Below are positions 16,101 through 23,669 of a stretch of 23,669 nucleotides of DNA, piece by piece (within the stretch, counting starts at the first letter, position 1; every line of letters starts with the position of its first letter). The notes below the pieces were generated by a model. The model was given only the letters and a program-made list of their open reading frames with translations, was not told where the DNA came from and did not search any database. The DNA is taken from positions 17,265 to 40,933 of the forward strand of contig MU602761.1 of assembly GCA_025201865.1 (NCBI GenBank). The letters run 5' to 3'. Origin of the DNA: Ramicandelaber brevisporus (Eukaryota > Kickxellomycota > Ramicandelaberales > Ramicandelaberaceae). The position numbers and the translations under genes were made by a program.

Positions 16101-17591
16101 GCCACTAGCGAAGCATCAAAGACTCATCAGTCACCTTTATTGACTTCCACTAATAATCAGGTTAATGACGTTGCTGTGACAGAAATCAAGTCTGCCGATG
16201 TTAGGCTGAACGCTCCTCCATCTCCACCCGATCTTCCAATCGACGACTCTTCTGCTTTGCCGCCCGATGCCACTTCTACCGCCATTGTCTCCGACTCGCT
16301 GCCACCTGCTGCTTCCGTCGATGATTCTGCTCCAGCTGTAACCGAACAGTCTTCTCCGCTGCCACCACCGCCGCCGCCGCCACCTGCTCGTGTCTCGCTC
16401 AAAGCACTCCTATCTCGTAGCAGTGTTGATTCTGAACAGCAGCCAATGTCACCCACTGCTGATCAGTCTCCGTCAGCTGTCACTGTTGCCGCAGAGCCTG
16501 CCGAACCCGCAGAGACTGTAGAGCCTGCACCACCGCCGCCAACTCGCATCTCATTCAAGGCATTCAGCCAAGCAAGAGGGGCAACAAAGCAGCCTGGTGA
16601 GGTGTCATCTGGCAAGCCAGCGAATGAGCCAATCAAGCATGATATTATGGATGAACTGGCTGGAATTGTTGCACCCGAACACATTTCAAACGCCACTTCT
16701 TCATCCACTCTGGCCGACCTTGATCCACCTCCACTGCGTCCAACTGCATCATCAACTGGCCCAAGAAGAGAATCCGAAGGACCGCTATCATCAAATGCAA
16801 GCGTCGACTCTGCGCCAATCCCCAGTGTCAGTGTTCCATGGCGACGCACTCCAAGCAATCACTCATTCAATGCCAGAGCTCAATATGGAGATCAGTTCAG
16901 ATCAATGAGCAATACTCCCGTCTCTTCAACCGCCAGTCCAATCAGCGGCCCACCAAGAAGACTTGGCTCGCCTCCGCTTGCCTCAATCTCCGAGCATCAT
17001 CATCACCACCACCCTCATCAACAGCACCCAGACTTCACTCCTCGTCAACCAGGCATCGGCTCACGCCCAGCATCGCATCAGTCACCGCATGGTCCATATG
17101 GCTCGCCTGGATCACAGCCCCCGCCTCAGCTCCGTGGACCACCAATGCCACCATCGTCCCAGATGCCATCAACTGGTCCAGCAGGCAGCAGCAGTAATAT
17201 TCCATATAGAGAATATAGAGATAGTCGTGATTATGGAAGAGACTCTTCCATTGGTGGACCTGCTCCTTTGCAGCCTGGCAGCAACAGGCAGCCTTCCTCG
17301 TACCATCCACACGGCCCTCCAATCCCGCCCTCATCATATCAACCTCAACCTCCGCCCCCTCATGCACCTCCCTCTCAACTCCATCATTTATCACAGCAAC
17401 AACAGCAGCAGCAACAGCAGCGGCATCGGGGAGCTCGTGGATTCCCTCCTCATCAGTCTCCCATGCCTCCTCCCCCGCCTCAGCAACCTGGTGGTGGTGG
17501 TGGCGGCAGCGGTGGCGGTGTTCCTTATGACAGAAGAGGCTCTCAGCAATATGCTCCTCCTCATTATCATCATCAATCATATCGTGGTTAA
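13140..17591 (+). CDS. SET3: Set3/MLL5-type PHD and SET domain chromatin protein
   Basis: 1483 residues from the first ATG; upstream codons are open only back to a TTG and are repeat-derived. After Ser/Asn and Gln runs comes a PHD finger at 134-180: C134-x-C136-x11-C148-x2-C151-x4-H156-x2-C159-x17-C177-x2-C180, with the DGF and W of H3K4me3-reading fingers. A SET-like region spans about 316-433 (from RGLFAAKSL to AELVIDW), with GCRPN at 384-388 and a Cys cluster (C497, C499, C500) that may be a post-SET remnant. This order is that of yeast Set3 and animal MLL5/UpSET, scaffolds of histone-deacetylase complexes in the nucleus. The usual NHS before C is replaced by RFG, and the ELxxDY tyrosine by Trp, so methyltransferase activity is unlikely (inference). 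The remaining 1000 residues are disordered: acidic, Lys-rich, polyQ, polyPro and His-rich, ending in a P/Q/G-rich tail. The symbol is given by architecture; paralogy to Set4 is possible. Confidence 0.85.
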   Translation: MSSVSGNGRLLESSASAASFQVMSNISNSNNSNVGSGGSATIARKRSTSRVRPVGNSSNSNSSLMTSAHSVAQGKSSKPLLHQHQQQQQQQQQQQQPQRRTLHKPGQHRQRQHSQQRHKQQEQDGDDDTEVIRCICEINEDDGFTLQCERCEVWQHVLCMLGPEVKSQADTPEDYLCEKCDPRQVDSARAHRLQSKRQQRERDRSTSSVRRGSSLHRSSPSGSSSSHPAILHWQQRSLLVSPSCSTSPSSRSSSPKRYSSSTAASTAYRLLSSLQLASDPPEKPRLHSLREIAAPSTGNAGDSGTSSSESLLVLQRGLFAAKSLNPGKIVTDLPGTVAHVDDILDRSSRVWLPPHVFSVQALRGSGLVIDSRGHVGQASFVRFGCRPNVELRAFRPSSSSASTDSNEPVLRLALVCTASEPIEAGAELVIDWSACIDSSVLRWINQAFSADGNDGDSSTLPPVPDIIKASTGNSGSSVHSAADVVALWANSIGPVTCACCTPVAWSEPQPLSSLSNPLTSDQDVAGRLHPVGSSDQPKQQQQQQRQQHSQCSMARFLTRVALLSRSKARKRSAEANGTMPNSVRSSKPASASTSRTVSPGRTITEHVVKSMGAIHLNSNELVTPNTMEIDDGMETDRADDFDAIEDPTSGNENHSPIKQQQHQQQQLTNEDEMDVDDEDNEDNEDNDGIADNDVDNQSSSGKANKDGNDGNSSSSKRRNKREIDTGKSWFDNAVEASARARDERKIRDAVALIERIESKRTRTNNSTQQQQPQQQQQPQQQQNESAKTHSSRKRNRSGVDASGSSTVVSNSGLMSPGETVASSSSETEQPQHSIKAISAKRSSTAASSATKRRKYETQSVGPSTPTVNTTATSGITVVSASPFIGMGPKKRWVAMYMESQSNQQSPAPTPTSESPTKLAGEKSDRIPTIDVPDIVEPTKKTRRRKVKELASSTAQTSTQSTSIVPDSKSAITAAPMHVPGGPPSPTSATSEASKTHQSPLLTSTNNQVNDVAVTEIKSADVRLNAPPSPPDLPIDDSSALPPDATSTAIVSDSLPPAASVDDSAPAVTEQSSPLPPPPPPPPARVSLKALLSRSSVDSEQQPMSPTADQSPSAVTVAAEPAEPAETVEPAPPPPTRISFKAFSQARGATKQPGEVSSGKPANEPIKHDIMDELAGIVAPEHISNATSSSTLADLDPPPLRPTASSTGPRRESEGPLSSNASVDSAPIPSVSVPWRRTPSNHSFNARAQYGDQFRSMSNTPVSSTASPISGPPRRLGSPPLASISEHHHHHHPHQQHPDFTPRQPGIGSRPASHQSPHGPYGSPGSQPPPQLRGPPMPPSSQMPSTGPAGSSSNIPYREYRDSRDYGRDSSIGGPAPLQPGSNRQPSSYHPHGPPIPPSSYQPQPPPPHAPPSQLHHLSQQQQQQQQQRHRGARGFPPHQSPMPPPPPQQPGGGGGGSGGGVPYDRRGSQQYAPPHYHHQSYRG
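13386..13435. repeat. CAG/CAA polyglutamine tract
   Basis: Mixed CAG and CAA codons encode an uninterrupted run of Gln, flanked by His and Pro, just before the PHD finger of the SET3-like protein. Further shorter Gln tracts occur near 14753-14790, 15112-15138, 15440-15485 and 17395-17420. Confidence 0.85.
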
Positions 17592-17605
17592 TCTTTTTTT
17601 TTTAC

Positions 17606-17620
17606 AATAAAATAAAATAA
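17606..17620 (+). terminator. Polyadenylation signal of the SET3-like gene
   Basis: Overlapping AATAAA motifs start 15 bases after the TAA stop. The 288 bp to the LCP5 stop is T-rich on the plus strand; a minus-strand AATAAA (plus-strand TTTATT, 17730-17735) could serve LCP5. Confidence 0.55.
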
Positions 17621-17879
17621 AAGCAATTATTTACGACCTTTTGCTTGTGCTGTTTTTTTCCCCTTTTCCTTTCCTTTCCCTTTTTTTTTACTCACATTTG
17701 TTCATTCATCCCTCCTCTCTTCCACTTTGTTTATTTATCATTCTTTACTTTGTTTTACTATCTATATTGTTTGTTGAGTTAACAATATTTGCCAATATAC
17801 TTCAATTTAACTGTTTAATTTAAAATGAGAATGAGAGGAAGAGGGGAAGAGGAGGAAGAGAGTGAGTTTTAAGAATGGT

Positions 17880-19280
17880 TTAATTCTTTTGACGCTTGCG
17901 AATAAACTTCATCTGCTTCTCAAATCTACCACGGCCACCAGAACCACCTTCTCCAGAGCTCAATGCACTGTGCACATCGGCCACTGTATCACGCATCCGC
18001 TTCTTGGCACCAGTCTCCTTACGCTCCGCAATCGCATCAAGTCGTTCGTTACGTCTACTGAGCACATTGCGACTGTTTTTATCCGCTCTCTCAGCCATCG
18101 CAATGCCCGTCATTGCGCCAAAGTCGTTCAGCTTAATGATCTCATCGTCCAGTCGCTTTCCGCGCTTCAGCTCTCTCTTCAACTCGGCCTTGTCCTTCTT
18201 GCTCAGCTGCAGTCTCGTAAAGTTGTCTTCTTCATATCTTGAAATCTCCTTCTGCTTACGTGCAACCACTCCAGTCAGTCCCATTCCAGTATGTCCGTGG
18301 GTTGATTGCGTCTCTGGGCGGTTGTCGTACACATTCATCAAGTCTTGGATCAGCTCGGACTGAGCAGCCTTGCTTTGCAGACGCCGCGTTTCACGCTCGC
18401 GGTGACGCTCACGATTGGAGGCGGCACTGCCGTCATCGCCGTCGAAACGAACTGCCATCGTCTTTGGTGGGCGGTATACAGCTGAGGAACTGCGAGTAAG
18501 CTTCTCGGTTGCGCGGGCACGGGCTCTTGCGATGGTTGGATCTTCCTGGTCAGATTCCATGTCATCATCAATGTCACTCTCAGCTGGTGCAGCAGCGCCA
18601 CCATCACCAGCATCGGCATCAGAATCAGACATGTCAGACATGTCGGACTTTGCCTTTGACTTCGAGACAGTCTTCTTGGAGGTAGATTTAGCTGGCAACA
18701 TAGTATCTTCATCATTACCATCGCCATCGTCATCATCGCTGTCGATAAAGTTACCCAAGTTCGGCTTGAACAACAACGGGTTGGCAGCAACAGCAGCCGC
18801 CTCGGCCGCAGCCTTTGCAGCTTTGGCGTCATCATCAACATCATCCACATCCATATTGTGATCATCACCACCATGGGCACCATTGGCTCTTGTACCAGAT
18901 TTCGCAGCAACCGCTGCATCAGAAGCGGCGGCAGCAGCCAGGAATCGATCAATCTGTGGACGCAGCTTTTGCTCGATTGGTCTGATCTTTTCCAAGTGGA
19001 CTCGAATTGTGATCAGTCGGTCAATAACCGGATGGCCTTCAATCTGAACCGCTGACAGTTTCAGATAAATGAAGAACACCAGGCATGTAATGTACTCGAG
19101 CAAGAGGTCATGCTTGAGTTCGAGGAGTGACACACCCTCGGAAGTGGGGTATTCGGCGAGACGAGCAGACTTCAGAGACTTGATCTGCGAGTGTATGGCT
19201 GCGGCTTGCTTCTTGATTGACTCGACCACAGTCTGCAGCTCGGTCAAGTCGGTGGCTGTGAACAACTGCTGATCTGCCAT
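17880..19280 (-). CDS. LCP5: Lcp5/neuroguidin, Sas10/Utp3 family small-subunit processome protein
   Basis: 466 residues from ATG at 19280 (MADQQLFTAT). The frame is open further upstream but only to a TTG, so that stretch is treated as leader. Residues about 13-114 form the Sas10/Utp3/C1D helical domain, with the hallmark VSLLELKHDLLLEYI and EGHPVIDRL...LEKIRPIEQKL. Then come PLLFKPNLGNF, an acidic/Lys-Ser middle, the conserved VYRPPKTMAVRFD, and a C-terminal block with YEEDNFTRLQLSKKDKAELK, LNDFGAMTG and a basic end (KQMKFIRKRQKN). The order matches yeast Lcp5 and human NGDN, which work with the U3 snoRNP in 18S rRNA maturation in the nucleolus. The acidic and Ala-rich inserts make it longer than the human protein. 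It is head to head with UTP12 over 194 bp. Confidence 0.92.
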   Translation of the reverse strand: MADQQLFTATDLTELQTVVESIKKQAAAIHSQIKSLKSARLAEYPTSEGVSLLELKHDLLLEYITCLVFFIYLKLSAVQIEGHPVIDRLITIRVHLEKIRPIEQKLRPQIDRFLAAAAASDAAVAAKSGTRANGAHGGDDHNMDVDDVDDDAKAAKAAAEAAAVAANPLLFKPNLGNFIDSDDDDGDGNDEDTMLPAKSTSKKTVSKSKAKSDMSDMSDSDADAGDGGAAAPAESDIDDDMESDQEDPTIARARARATEKLTRSSSAVYRPPKTMAVRFDGDDGSAASNRERHRERETRRLQSKAAQSELIQDLMNVYDNRPETQSTHGHTGMGLTGVVARKQKEISRYEEDNFTRLQLSKKDKAELKRELKRGKRLDDEIIKLNDFGAMTGIAMAERADKNSRNVLSRRNERLDAIAERKETGAKKRMRDTVADVHSALSSGEGGSGGRGRFEKQMKFIRKRQKN

Positions 19281-19474
19281 GATTAGCTTCGCTTTGTCTT
19301 TTCTTTGTTTTGCTTTGTCTTTTCTTTTTCTTTTCGAAAATAGGTGTATTTTAGTGATTGAGTTTTGAAACCGCCACAACCTAAAAACAAAAAAGAAAAA
19401 TAACACTGCAGCAGTGCACACATATATATACCCTCCGAGATCAGTTTTGACTGCAGAGTAGTTCAAGTATCAGT
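19281..19474. promoter_or_regulatory. Bidirectional promoter of LCP5 and UTP12
   Basis: 194 bp between two divergent start codons. It holds a TATATATA run (19423-19430) only 45 bp before the UTP12 ATG, an A-rich plus-strand tract (19383-19400) and a T/C-rich stretch next to LCP5. On the minus strand the A-rich tract reads as a T-run ending TTTTTAG at 19381, a good splice-acceptor shape; with a GTATAT donor near 19430 it could be a short LCP5 leader intron. No exact yeast PAC or RRPE ribosome-biogenesis element was seen. Confidence 0.6.
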
Positions 19475-22400
19475 ATGCGGTCCTACCTAAGATATGTTGC
19501 CAGATCAGCGTTTGGTGTCGTTGCATCTCACGACGCCCGAGCAGTGTTCGACTCCACCGGCAAAATCGCAGTTTCTCCAGCTCTGCAAGACGTCATTCTG
19601 TGGGACGTCAAGCGCGGCGTTCAAGTGACTGACCGCTGGCGCGACCCCAGCATCGATCCCTCCGGCAACAAGCACCCGGAGGTGTCTTGCATTGCTCGCA
19701 ACCATGATGGCACACTGTATGCTGTCGGTTACAAGGATGGCTCAGTGCGTATCTATGCTCACAAGCTATCGCATGGCACGAGCGGCGCTGGCATTCCGCC
19801 CAAAGACGCCAGCTCGACGGATGTGTGTGTGAGCCCGGTTGTTACATTTAACGGACATCATGGCGCGATTAGTGCATTGTGTTTTGATAGAACCGGAACT
19901 GTGCTGGCTAGTGCGAGTAATGATACAGATATTGTGGTGTGGGATGTGGTTGCTGAAGTTGGAATGTATAGATTAAAGGGTCATCGCGATCAGATCACTG
20001 CGCTGAGGTTTATCGATCCATCCCAGTATGACTCTACAAAGGCAGATGGCAAAACGGATACAGATGAGGATGGAGATGTTATCATGGATACCAACAGCGG
20101 TGGTGATGATGATGATGCCACCTCTAATGCGGCACGTGCCGGAAGAAGCGGCTATTTGCTATCCTCATCCAAAGACACATTGGTCAAGTTATGGGATCTT
20201 GCTGCTCAGCACTGTGTGGAGACTGTAGTATTACATCGCAGTGAAGTCTGGTCAATGGATCTGTCTCCAGATGCCTCGTTGATGGTCACTGGCTCAGCTG
20301 AACGTGATTTGTATGTCTGGAAACTTGACCATGATGTATTGCGGAACGGCGTTGTCAGACAAACCAACTCTTCAGATGGCAACAGCAACAGCAACAGCAA
20401 CAGCAACAAATCATCAGCAGTTGTCAAGCAGGCCATTGTGGAGTTTGGAAGATTGCAGCGTCAACATGGACGTGAGCGAGTTGCCACTGTCAAGTTTGAC
20501 AACACTGGTCGATACTTGATTTGTCAGAATAATGACAAGACTGCCGAGGTGTATCGCATCCGCTCAGATGATGAAGTTCAAAAGAAGCTCGCTCGGAGAG
20601 AGAAGCGCAAGCGTGAAAAGTCTCGCAAACAACAGCAGCAGCCAAATGGCACCAAAGACTCCGCTGCCGATGGTGATGATGACAGTGTTGATTCGTACAC
20701 AGTTCAGGTTGACGATGTCATTTCTCAGCATGTTGTTATTCGAGCCGAGTCTCGCATTTCATACGTGGATTTCTCGCCAGCTCAGCCACAAGGCAGCGCC
20801 AGTGGTACTGCCCACGTCTTGGTCACATTGAGTTCAAATGCCATTGAAGTGTACTCTGTTCCTCCGCCAGCCACTTCCAAGACTGATGCGGTCCCAGTCG
20901 CCACTCTTGTCCACACTCTTGATACCGCTGGTCATCGCAGCGAGATGCGCTCAATCTCACTCAGCTCTGATGATGAAATGCTCGCCACTGCATCCAACGG
21001 CCTGCTCAAGATCTGGAACGCCAACTCCACTGCCTGCATCCGCACAATGGAGTGCGGCCAAGCCGTGTGCTGTGCCATCCTGCCTGGCAACCGCTACGTT
21101 GCTGTCGGCACCAAGGCTGGCGATATCGAGCTGTTTGACATCATGTCAGCATCGCTGGTGGAGCGAATTCCGGCTCACGATGGAATGACAGTGTGGTCGA
21201 TTGCAATCCAGCCTGATCGTAAAGGTCTCGTTACCGGTGGCGCTGATAAACAAGTCAAGTTCTGGAACTTTGAACTCACTACTATTTCAGCTGATAACTC
21301 CTCCGATGGCACTACTCGTCGCGTGCTGACTCTTGTCCATACTCGCACTCTGCGTCTCTCCGACGAGGCTCTGTGTGTCCGCATCAGTCCAGACTCTCGT
21401 CTCCTCGCTGTTTCATTGCTGGATGCCACCGTCAAGGTGTTCTACATGGACTCCCTCAAGTTTTACCTGTCTCTCTATGGCCACAAGCTCCCCGTTCTCG
21501 GCATGGACATCTCCACCGACTCGTCTCTTTTGGTCACATGCTCTGCTGACAAGAACATCAAACTCTGGGGTCTAGACTTTGGTGACTGCCACAAGTCCAT
21601 TTTCGCCCACCAAGAAGCCATCTCCCAAGTTGCATTCGTTCCCAACACCCACTACTTCTTCTCCATCTCCAAGGACAAGACTCTCAAGTACTGGGATGGC
21701 GACAAGTTTGAAAACATCATGAAGCTCGAGGGTCATCACAGCGATGTGCTTGCATTGGCAGTGAGCAGACATGGCTCGTTTGTGGCAACTGTGTCGCATG
21801 ACCGCAGTATTCGCATTTGGCAGCGCACGGATGAGCAGCTGTTTTTGGAAGAAGAGCGCGAAAAGGAGCTGGAGACTTTGTACGAAGCAAATTTGAGACA
21901 GGATATGGAGCGAATGGGACTGGATTCAAACAAGCAAGCCGCTGATGGCGAAGGTGGCGACGAGGACGATGCAGCGGGCGATGTGGCATCAGCTGGTATG
22001 CAGACAATGGAAACACTCAAGGCTGGTGAGCGTATTATGGAAGCTTTGGAAATTGCAGATGAACAACAGCGTGCTTGGGACGAATACAATACCGCCAAGG
22101 CCACTGGTAATTTGGCACAGGTTGACATCCCGAAACCACATCCGCTCTTGGTCGCATACGGCAACATCACACCCGACCGCTATGTGCTTCGCGTTCTTGA
22201 ATCCATCCGCACGGCTGATCTCGATGACGCATTGCTCGTGCTGCCATTCAGCAAGGTTGTATCGCTGTTCAGCTACATTTTGAGCTGGTCACGCAACGAG
22301 CTCAACACTCCGCTGACTTGCCGTATCCTGTTCTTCTTGCTCAAGACCCATCACAACCAGATTGTTGCTAACCGCATGATGCGCGGTGTACTGGATGAGG

Positions 22401-22582
22401 TGCGTGTGGAGGTTCGTAAAGGACTGAAGAAGCAGCGTGATGAGATTGGATTTAATGTGGCCGGATTGATGGCTCTCAAGAGAACTTGGGAGATGAATGC
22501 AACAAGTCATTTCATTGATGAAGAGAAGATTGAAGAGGCTGTAAAGAAGAATACAGCTAAACGCAAGTTTGTAACCGTTTAA
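19475..22582 (+). CDS. UTP12: Utp12/Dip2 (WDR3) WD-repeat small-subunit processome protein
   Basis: 1035 residues from ATG at 19475. About twelve WD40 blades span residues 20-785, recognised by their ends: VILWDV, VRIY, IVVWDV, VKLWDL, LYVWKL, LKIWNA, IELFDI, VKFWNF, VKVFYM, IKLWGL, LKYWDG and IRIWQR. This fits two beta-propellers. A charged helix (LFLEEEREKELETLYEANL) leads to the C-terminal Utp12 domain (about 888-1005), containing PHPLLVAYGNI, LLVLPFSKVVSLFSYI and CRILFFLLKTHHNQI. The tail is basic (TAKRKFVTV). Yeast Dip2/Utp12 and human WDR3 belong to the UtpB subcomplex bound to the 5' ETS and U3 snoRNA in the nucleolus. Length slightly exceeds the yeast and human proteins, explained by an acidic insert near residues 186-228 and a K/R/Q insert near 370-405. 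Its divergent neighbour LCP5 acts in the same particle. Confidence 0.95.
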   Translation: MRSYLRYVARSAFGVVASHDARAVFDSTGKIAVSPALQDVILWDVKRGVQVTDRWRDPSIDPSGNKHPEVSCIARNHDGTLYAVGYKDGSVRIYAHKLSHGTSGAGIPPKDASSTDVCVSPVVTFNGHHGAISALCFDRTGTVLASASNDTDIVVWDVVAEVGMYRLKGHRDQITALRFIDPSQYDSTKADGKTDTDEDGDVIMDTNSGGDDDDATSNAARAGRSGYLLSSSKDTLVKLWDLAAQHCVETVVLHRSEVWSMDLSPDASLMVTGSAERDLYVWKLDHDVLRNGVVRQTNSSDGNSNSNSNSNKSSAVVKQAIVEFGRLQRQHGRERVATVKFDNTGRYLICQNNDKTAEVYRIRSDDEVQKKLARREKRKREKSRKQQQQPNGTKDSAADGDDDSVDSYTVQVDDVISQHVVIRAESRISYVDFSPAQPQGSASGTAHVLVTLSSNAIEVYSVPPPATSKTDAVPVATLVHTLDTAGHRSEMRSISLSSDDEMLATASNGLLKIWNANSTACIRTMECGQAVCCAILPGNRYVAVGTKAGDIELFDIMSASLVERIPAHDGMTVWSIAIQPDRKGLVTGGADKQVKFWNFELTTISADNSSDGTTRRVLTLVHTRTLRLSDEALCVRISPDSRLLAVSLLDATVKVFYMDSLKFYLSLYGHKLPVLGMDISTDSSLLVTCSADKNIKLWGLDFGDCHKSIFAHQEAISQVAFVPNTHYFFSISKDKTLKYWDGDKFENIMKLEGHHSDVLALAVSRHGSFVATVSHDRSIRIWQRTDEQLFLEEEREKELETLYEANLRQDMERMGLDSNKQAADGEGGDEDDAAGDVASAGMQTMETLKAGERIMEALEIADEQQRAWDEYNTAKATGNLAQVDIPKPHPLLVAYGNITPDRYVLRVLESIRTADLDDALLVLPFSKVVSLFSYILSWSRNELNTPLTCRILFFLLKTHHNQIVANRMMRGVLDEVRVEVRKGLKKQRDEIGFNVAGLMALKRTWEMNATSHFIDEEKIEEAVKKNTAKRKFVTV

Positions 22583-22708
22583 AAAAAACCACAATAATAA
22601 TAGTAATAGTTAATAACACAGTTTAAGTATAATTATACATTAATGTTTGTACAGATATGAAATTAGGATAGCGGGTGAAAGGAGTCCAAACACATTGCTT
22701 CTCAATGT

Positions 22709-22760
22709 GGTTCGTTTGTTTGTTTGTTCGTTTGATTGTTTGATTGTTTGCTTTTGTTTC
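22709..22760. repeat. (GTTT/GATT)n microsatellite
   Basis: Imperfect GTTT and GATT units in the 237 bp between the UTP12 stop and the next gene's start. Similar in type to the tract at 4464-4510. Confidence 0.75.
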
Positions 22761-22819
22761 AATTCTTTCCTTTCTTTTTGACTTGAAGAACACTGCAAGC
22801 TGATTACTACTCAAACTAG

Positions 22820-23669
22820 ATGCCGAAACGACTGCTGGACAGCGACGAAGGTGACAACAACAATGACGGCCATCAGGACGAGATGAGTGTGCCATTCCCA
22901 CTGGCTGATCTGCCGTACGACTTGCTAGAAGAGACTGCAGCTTACTTTACTCAGCACGAGGCTGTCAAAATACTCACTGTCAACAAAAACTTCAACATAG
23001 CATTTACTCGCTCAGTCTGGCGCTGTTTGAAGAGCCGAGGCAAAGCTGTGCGGTTACCAGCTGCTATGTGGGAGAAATATGGCCATCTTGTGCGAACTGC
23101 AGACCTTGCCTGTTCGGAAGAGGTGAAGGATATTGCTGTTCGAATGCCCAATGTGAAACATTTGACTCTGCATTTCGGTTATTCGATGAGATACTTCCTC
23201 AGCATGGAGTTGCCCAGGCTGTGTAGTTTGAGATTACACTTCACCGGTTGGCGCGATTTGAATAAAGAACCAGCCATAAAGCTGATTGAATGGATTCAAG
23301 ATATCGAAAAGCGTGGACAGCGACTCGATGTTCATTGGGATCTCAAATGTTCGTACCTAAGACACTATCCAATCCTGAACTGTATTCTGGAGGCATTTGG
23401 TGATTCTACTGGACACACACTTACCCTTCGTGTTAGTATCGACGAGCCAGAGCCAATTGCCCGATATCCACAGCTGTTCCAAAAGTTGACAAAGTTGGAA
23501 ATCAAGCATGCATACGACAGTTTGTTCTTCTTTCAGCAATGCGCAGCATTATTTGACGACGACGACATCACTTATCCAAGATTGCATACTTTGGTTCTAT
23601 CGCAAAAATATAATGAGGATGGTGATGATGAGTATAAGTTTGATAATTTTACACCAGATCGCTTTCCTT
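22820..23669 (+). CDS. F-box-like/leucine-rich-repeat protein 3, N-terminal part (runs off right edge)
   Basis: The frame is open from ATG at 22820 to the window edge (283 codons); an in-frame TAG directly precedes the ATG and fixes the start. After an acidic N-terminus (MPKRLLDSDEGDNNN) comes an F-box-like region, about 27-70 (FPLADLPYDLLEETAAYF, then VKILTVNKNFNIAF and VWRCL). Leucine-rich-repeat-like stretches follow: MPNVKHLTLHF, LPRLCSLRLHF, FQKLTKLEIKH, YPRLHTLVLSQ. The segment KYGHLVRTADL matches KYGHHIRHLSV of the gene at 1958 in position and pattern, so the two look like diverged paralogs. Presumed SCF-type adaptor by family; the target is unknown. It follows UTP12 in the same direction after 237 bp. 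The C-terminal half is outside the window. Confidence 0.8.
   Translation, partial: MPKRLLDSDEGDNNNDGHQDEMSVPFPLADLPYDLLEETAAYFTQHEAVKILTVNKNFNIAFTRSVWRCLKSRGKAVRLPAAMWEKYGHLVRTADLACSEEVKDIAVRMPNVKHLTLHFGYSMRYFLSMELPRLCSLRLHFTGWRDLNKEPAIKLIEWIQDIEKRGQRLDVHWDLKCSYLRHYPILNCILEAFGDSTGHTLTLRVSIDEPEPIARYPQLFQKLTKLEIKHAYDSLFFFQQCAALFDDDDITYPRLHTLVLSQKYNEDGDDEYKFDNFTPDRFP

Noticed and set aside
19281-19466. Extension of LCP5 upstream with a hydrophobic segment (VLFFFFVFRLW)
   Set aside because: It begins at TTG and overlaps the shared promoter; homologs begin close to the Sas10/C1D domain, as the ATG at 19280 does.

Overview
The window looks like nuclear DNA of a filamentous or yeast-like fungus. 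It carries fungus-specific families (a Kre9/Knh1-type GPI-anchored wall protein and an Nce102-like MARVEL protein), standard-code genes with almost no introns in the coding parts, many trinucleotide and tetranucleotide repeats, and glutamine-, serine- and acid-rich low-complexity protein segments. An early-diverging (zygomycete-grade) lineage such as Kickxellomycotina fits the repeated F-box-like/LRR proteins and intron-poor genes. That placement is inference from style, not from a search.

Layout from left to right: (1) the first 314 residues of an AF10-like PHD-finger protein on the minus strand, running off the left edge; (2) a 1 kb divergent promoter region; (3) an F-box-like/LRR protein (+); (4) a minus-strand run: a four-helix MARVEL membrane protein, the U1 snRNP protein Luc7, a second F-box-like/LRR protein and a small secreted eight-cysteine protein; (5) a 1.4 kb intergenic region shared by two divergent secreted-protein genes; (6) the serine-rich GPI-anchored Kre9/Knh1-like protein (+); (7) a 693-residue unrecognised protein (-); (8) a divergent promoter and a large PHD-plus-SET protein of the Set3/MLL5 type (+); (9) Lcp5/neuroguidin (-) and Utp12/Dip2 (+), two small-subunit processome proteins back to back over 194 bp; (10) the first 283 residues of a third F-box-like/LRR protein running off the right edge.

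Functional themes are chromatin reading (AF10-like PHD, Set3-like), RNA processing and ribosome assembly (Luc7, Lcp5, Utp12), cell surface and secretion (MARVEL, GPI protein, eight-Cys protein) and a presumed ubiquitin-adaptor family (three F-box-like proteins). No mobile element, tRNA, rRNA or CRISPR array was found. The most interesting points are the eight-cysteine secreted protein with a C-terminal CxxxC-x7-CxxxC pattern, the bidirectional Lcp5/Utp12 promoter, the Set3-like protein with a degenerate SET site and a duplicated PPPP-[AT]-R-[VI]-S-[LF]-KA motif, and signs of leader introns ending just before start codons although all coding regions are open.
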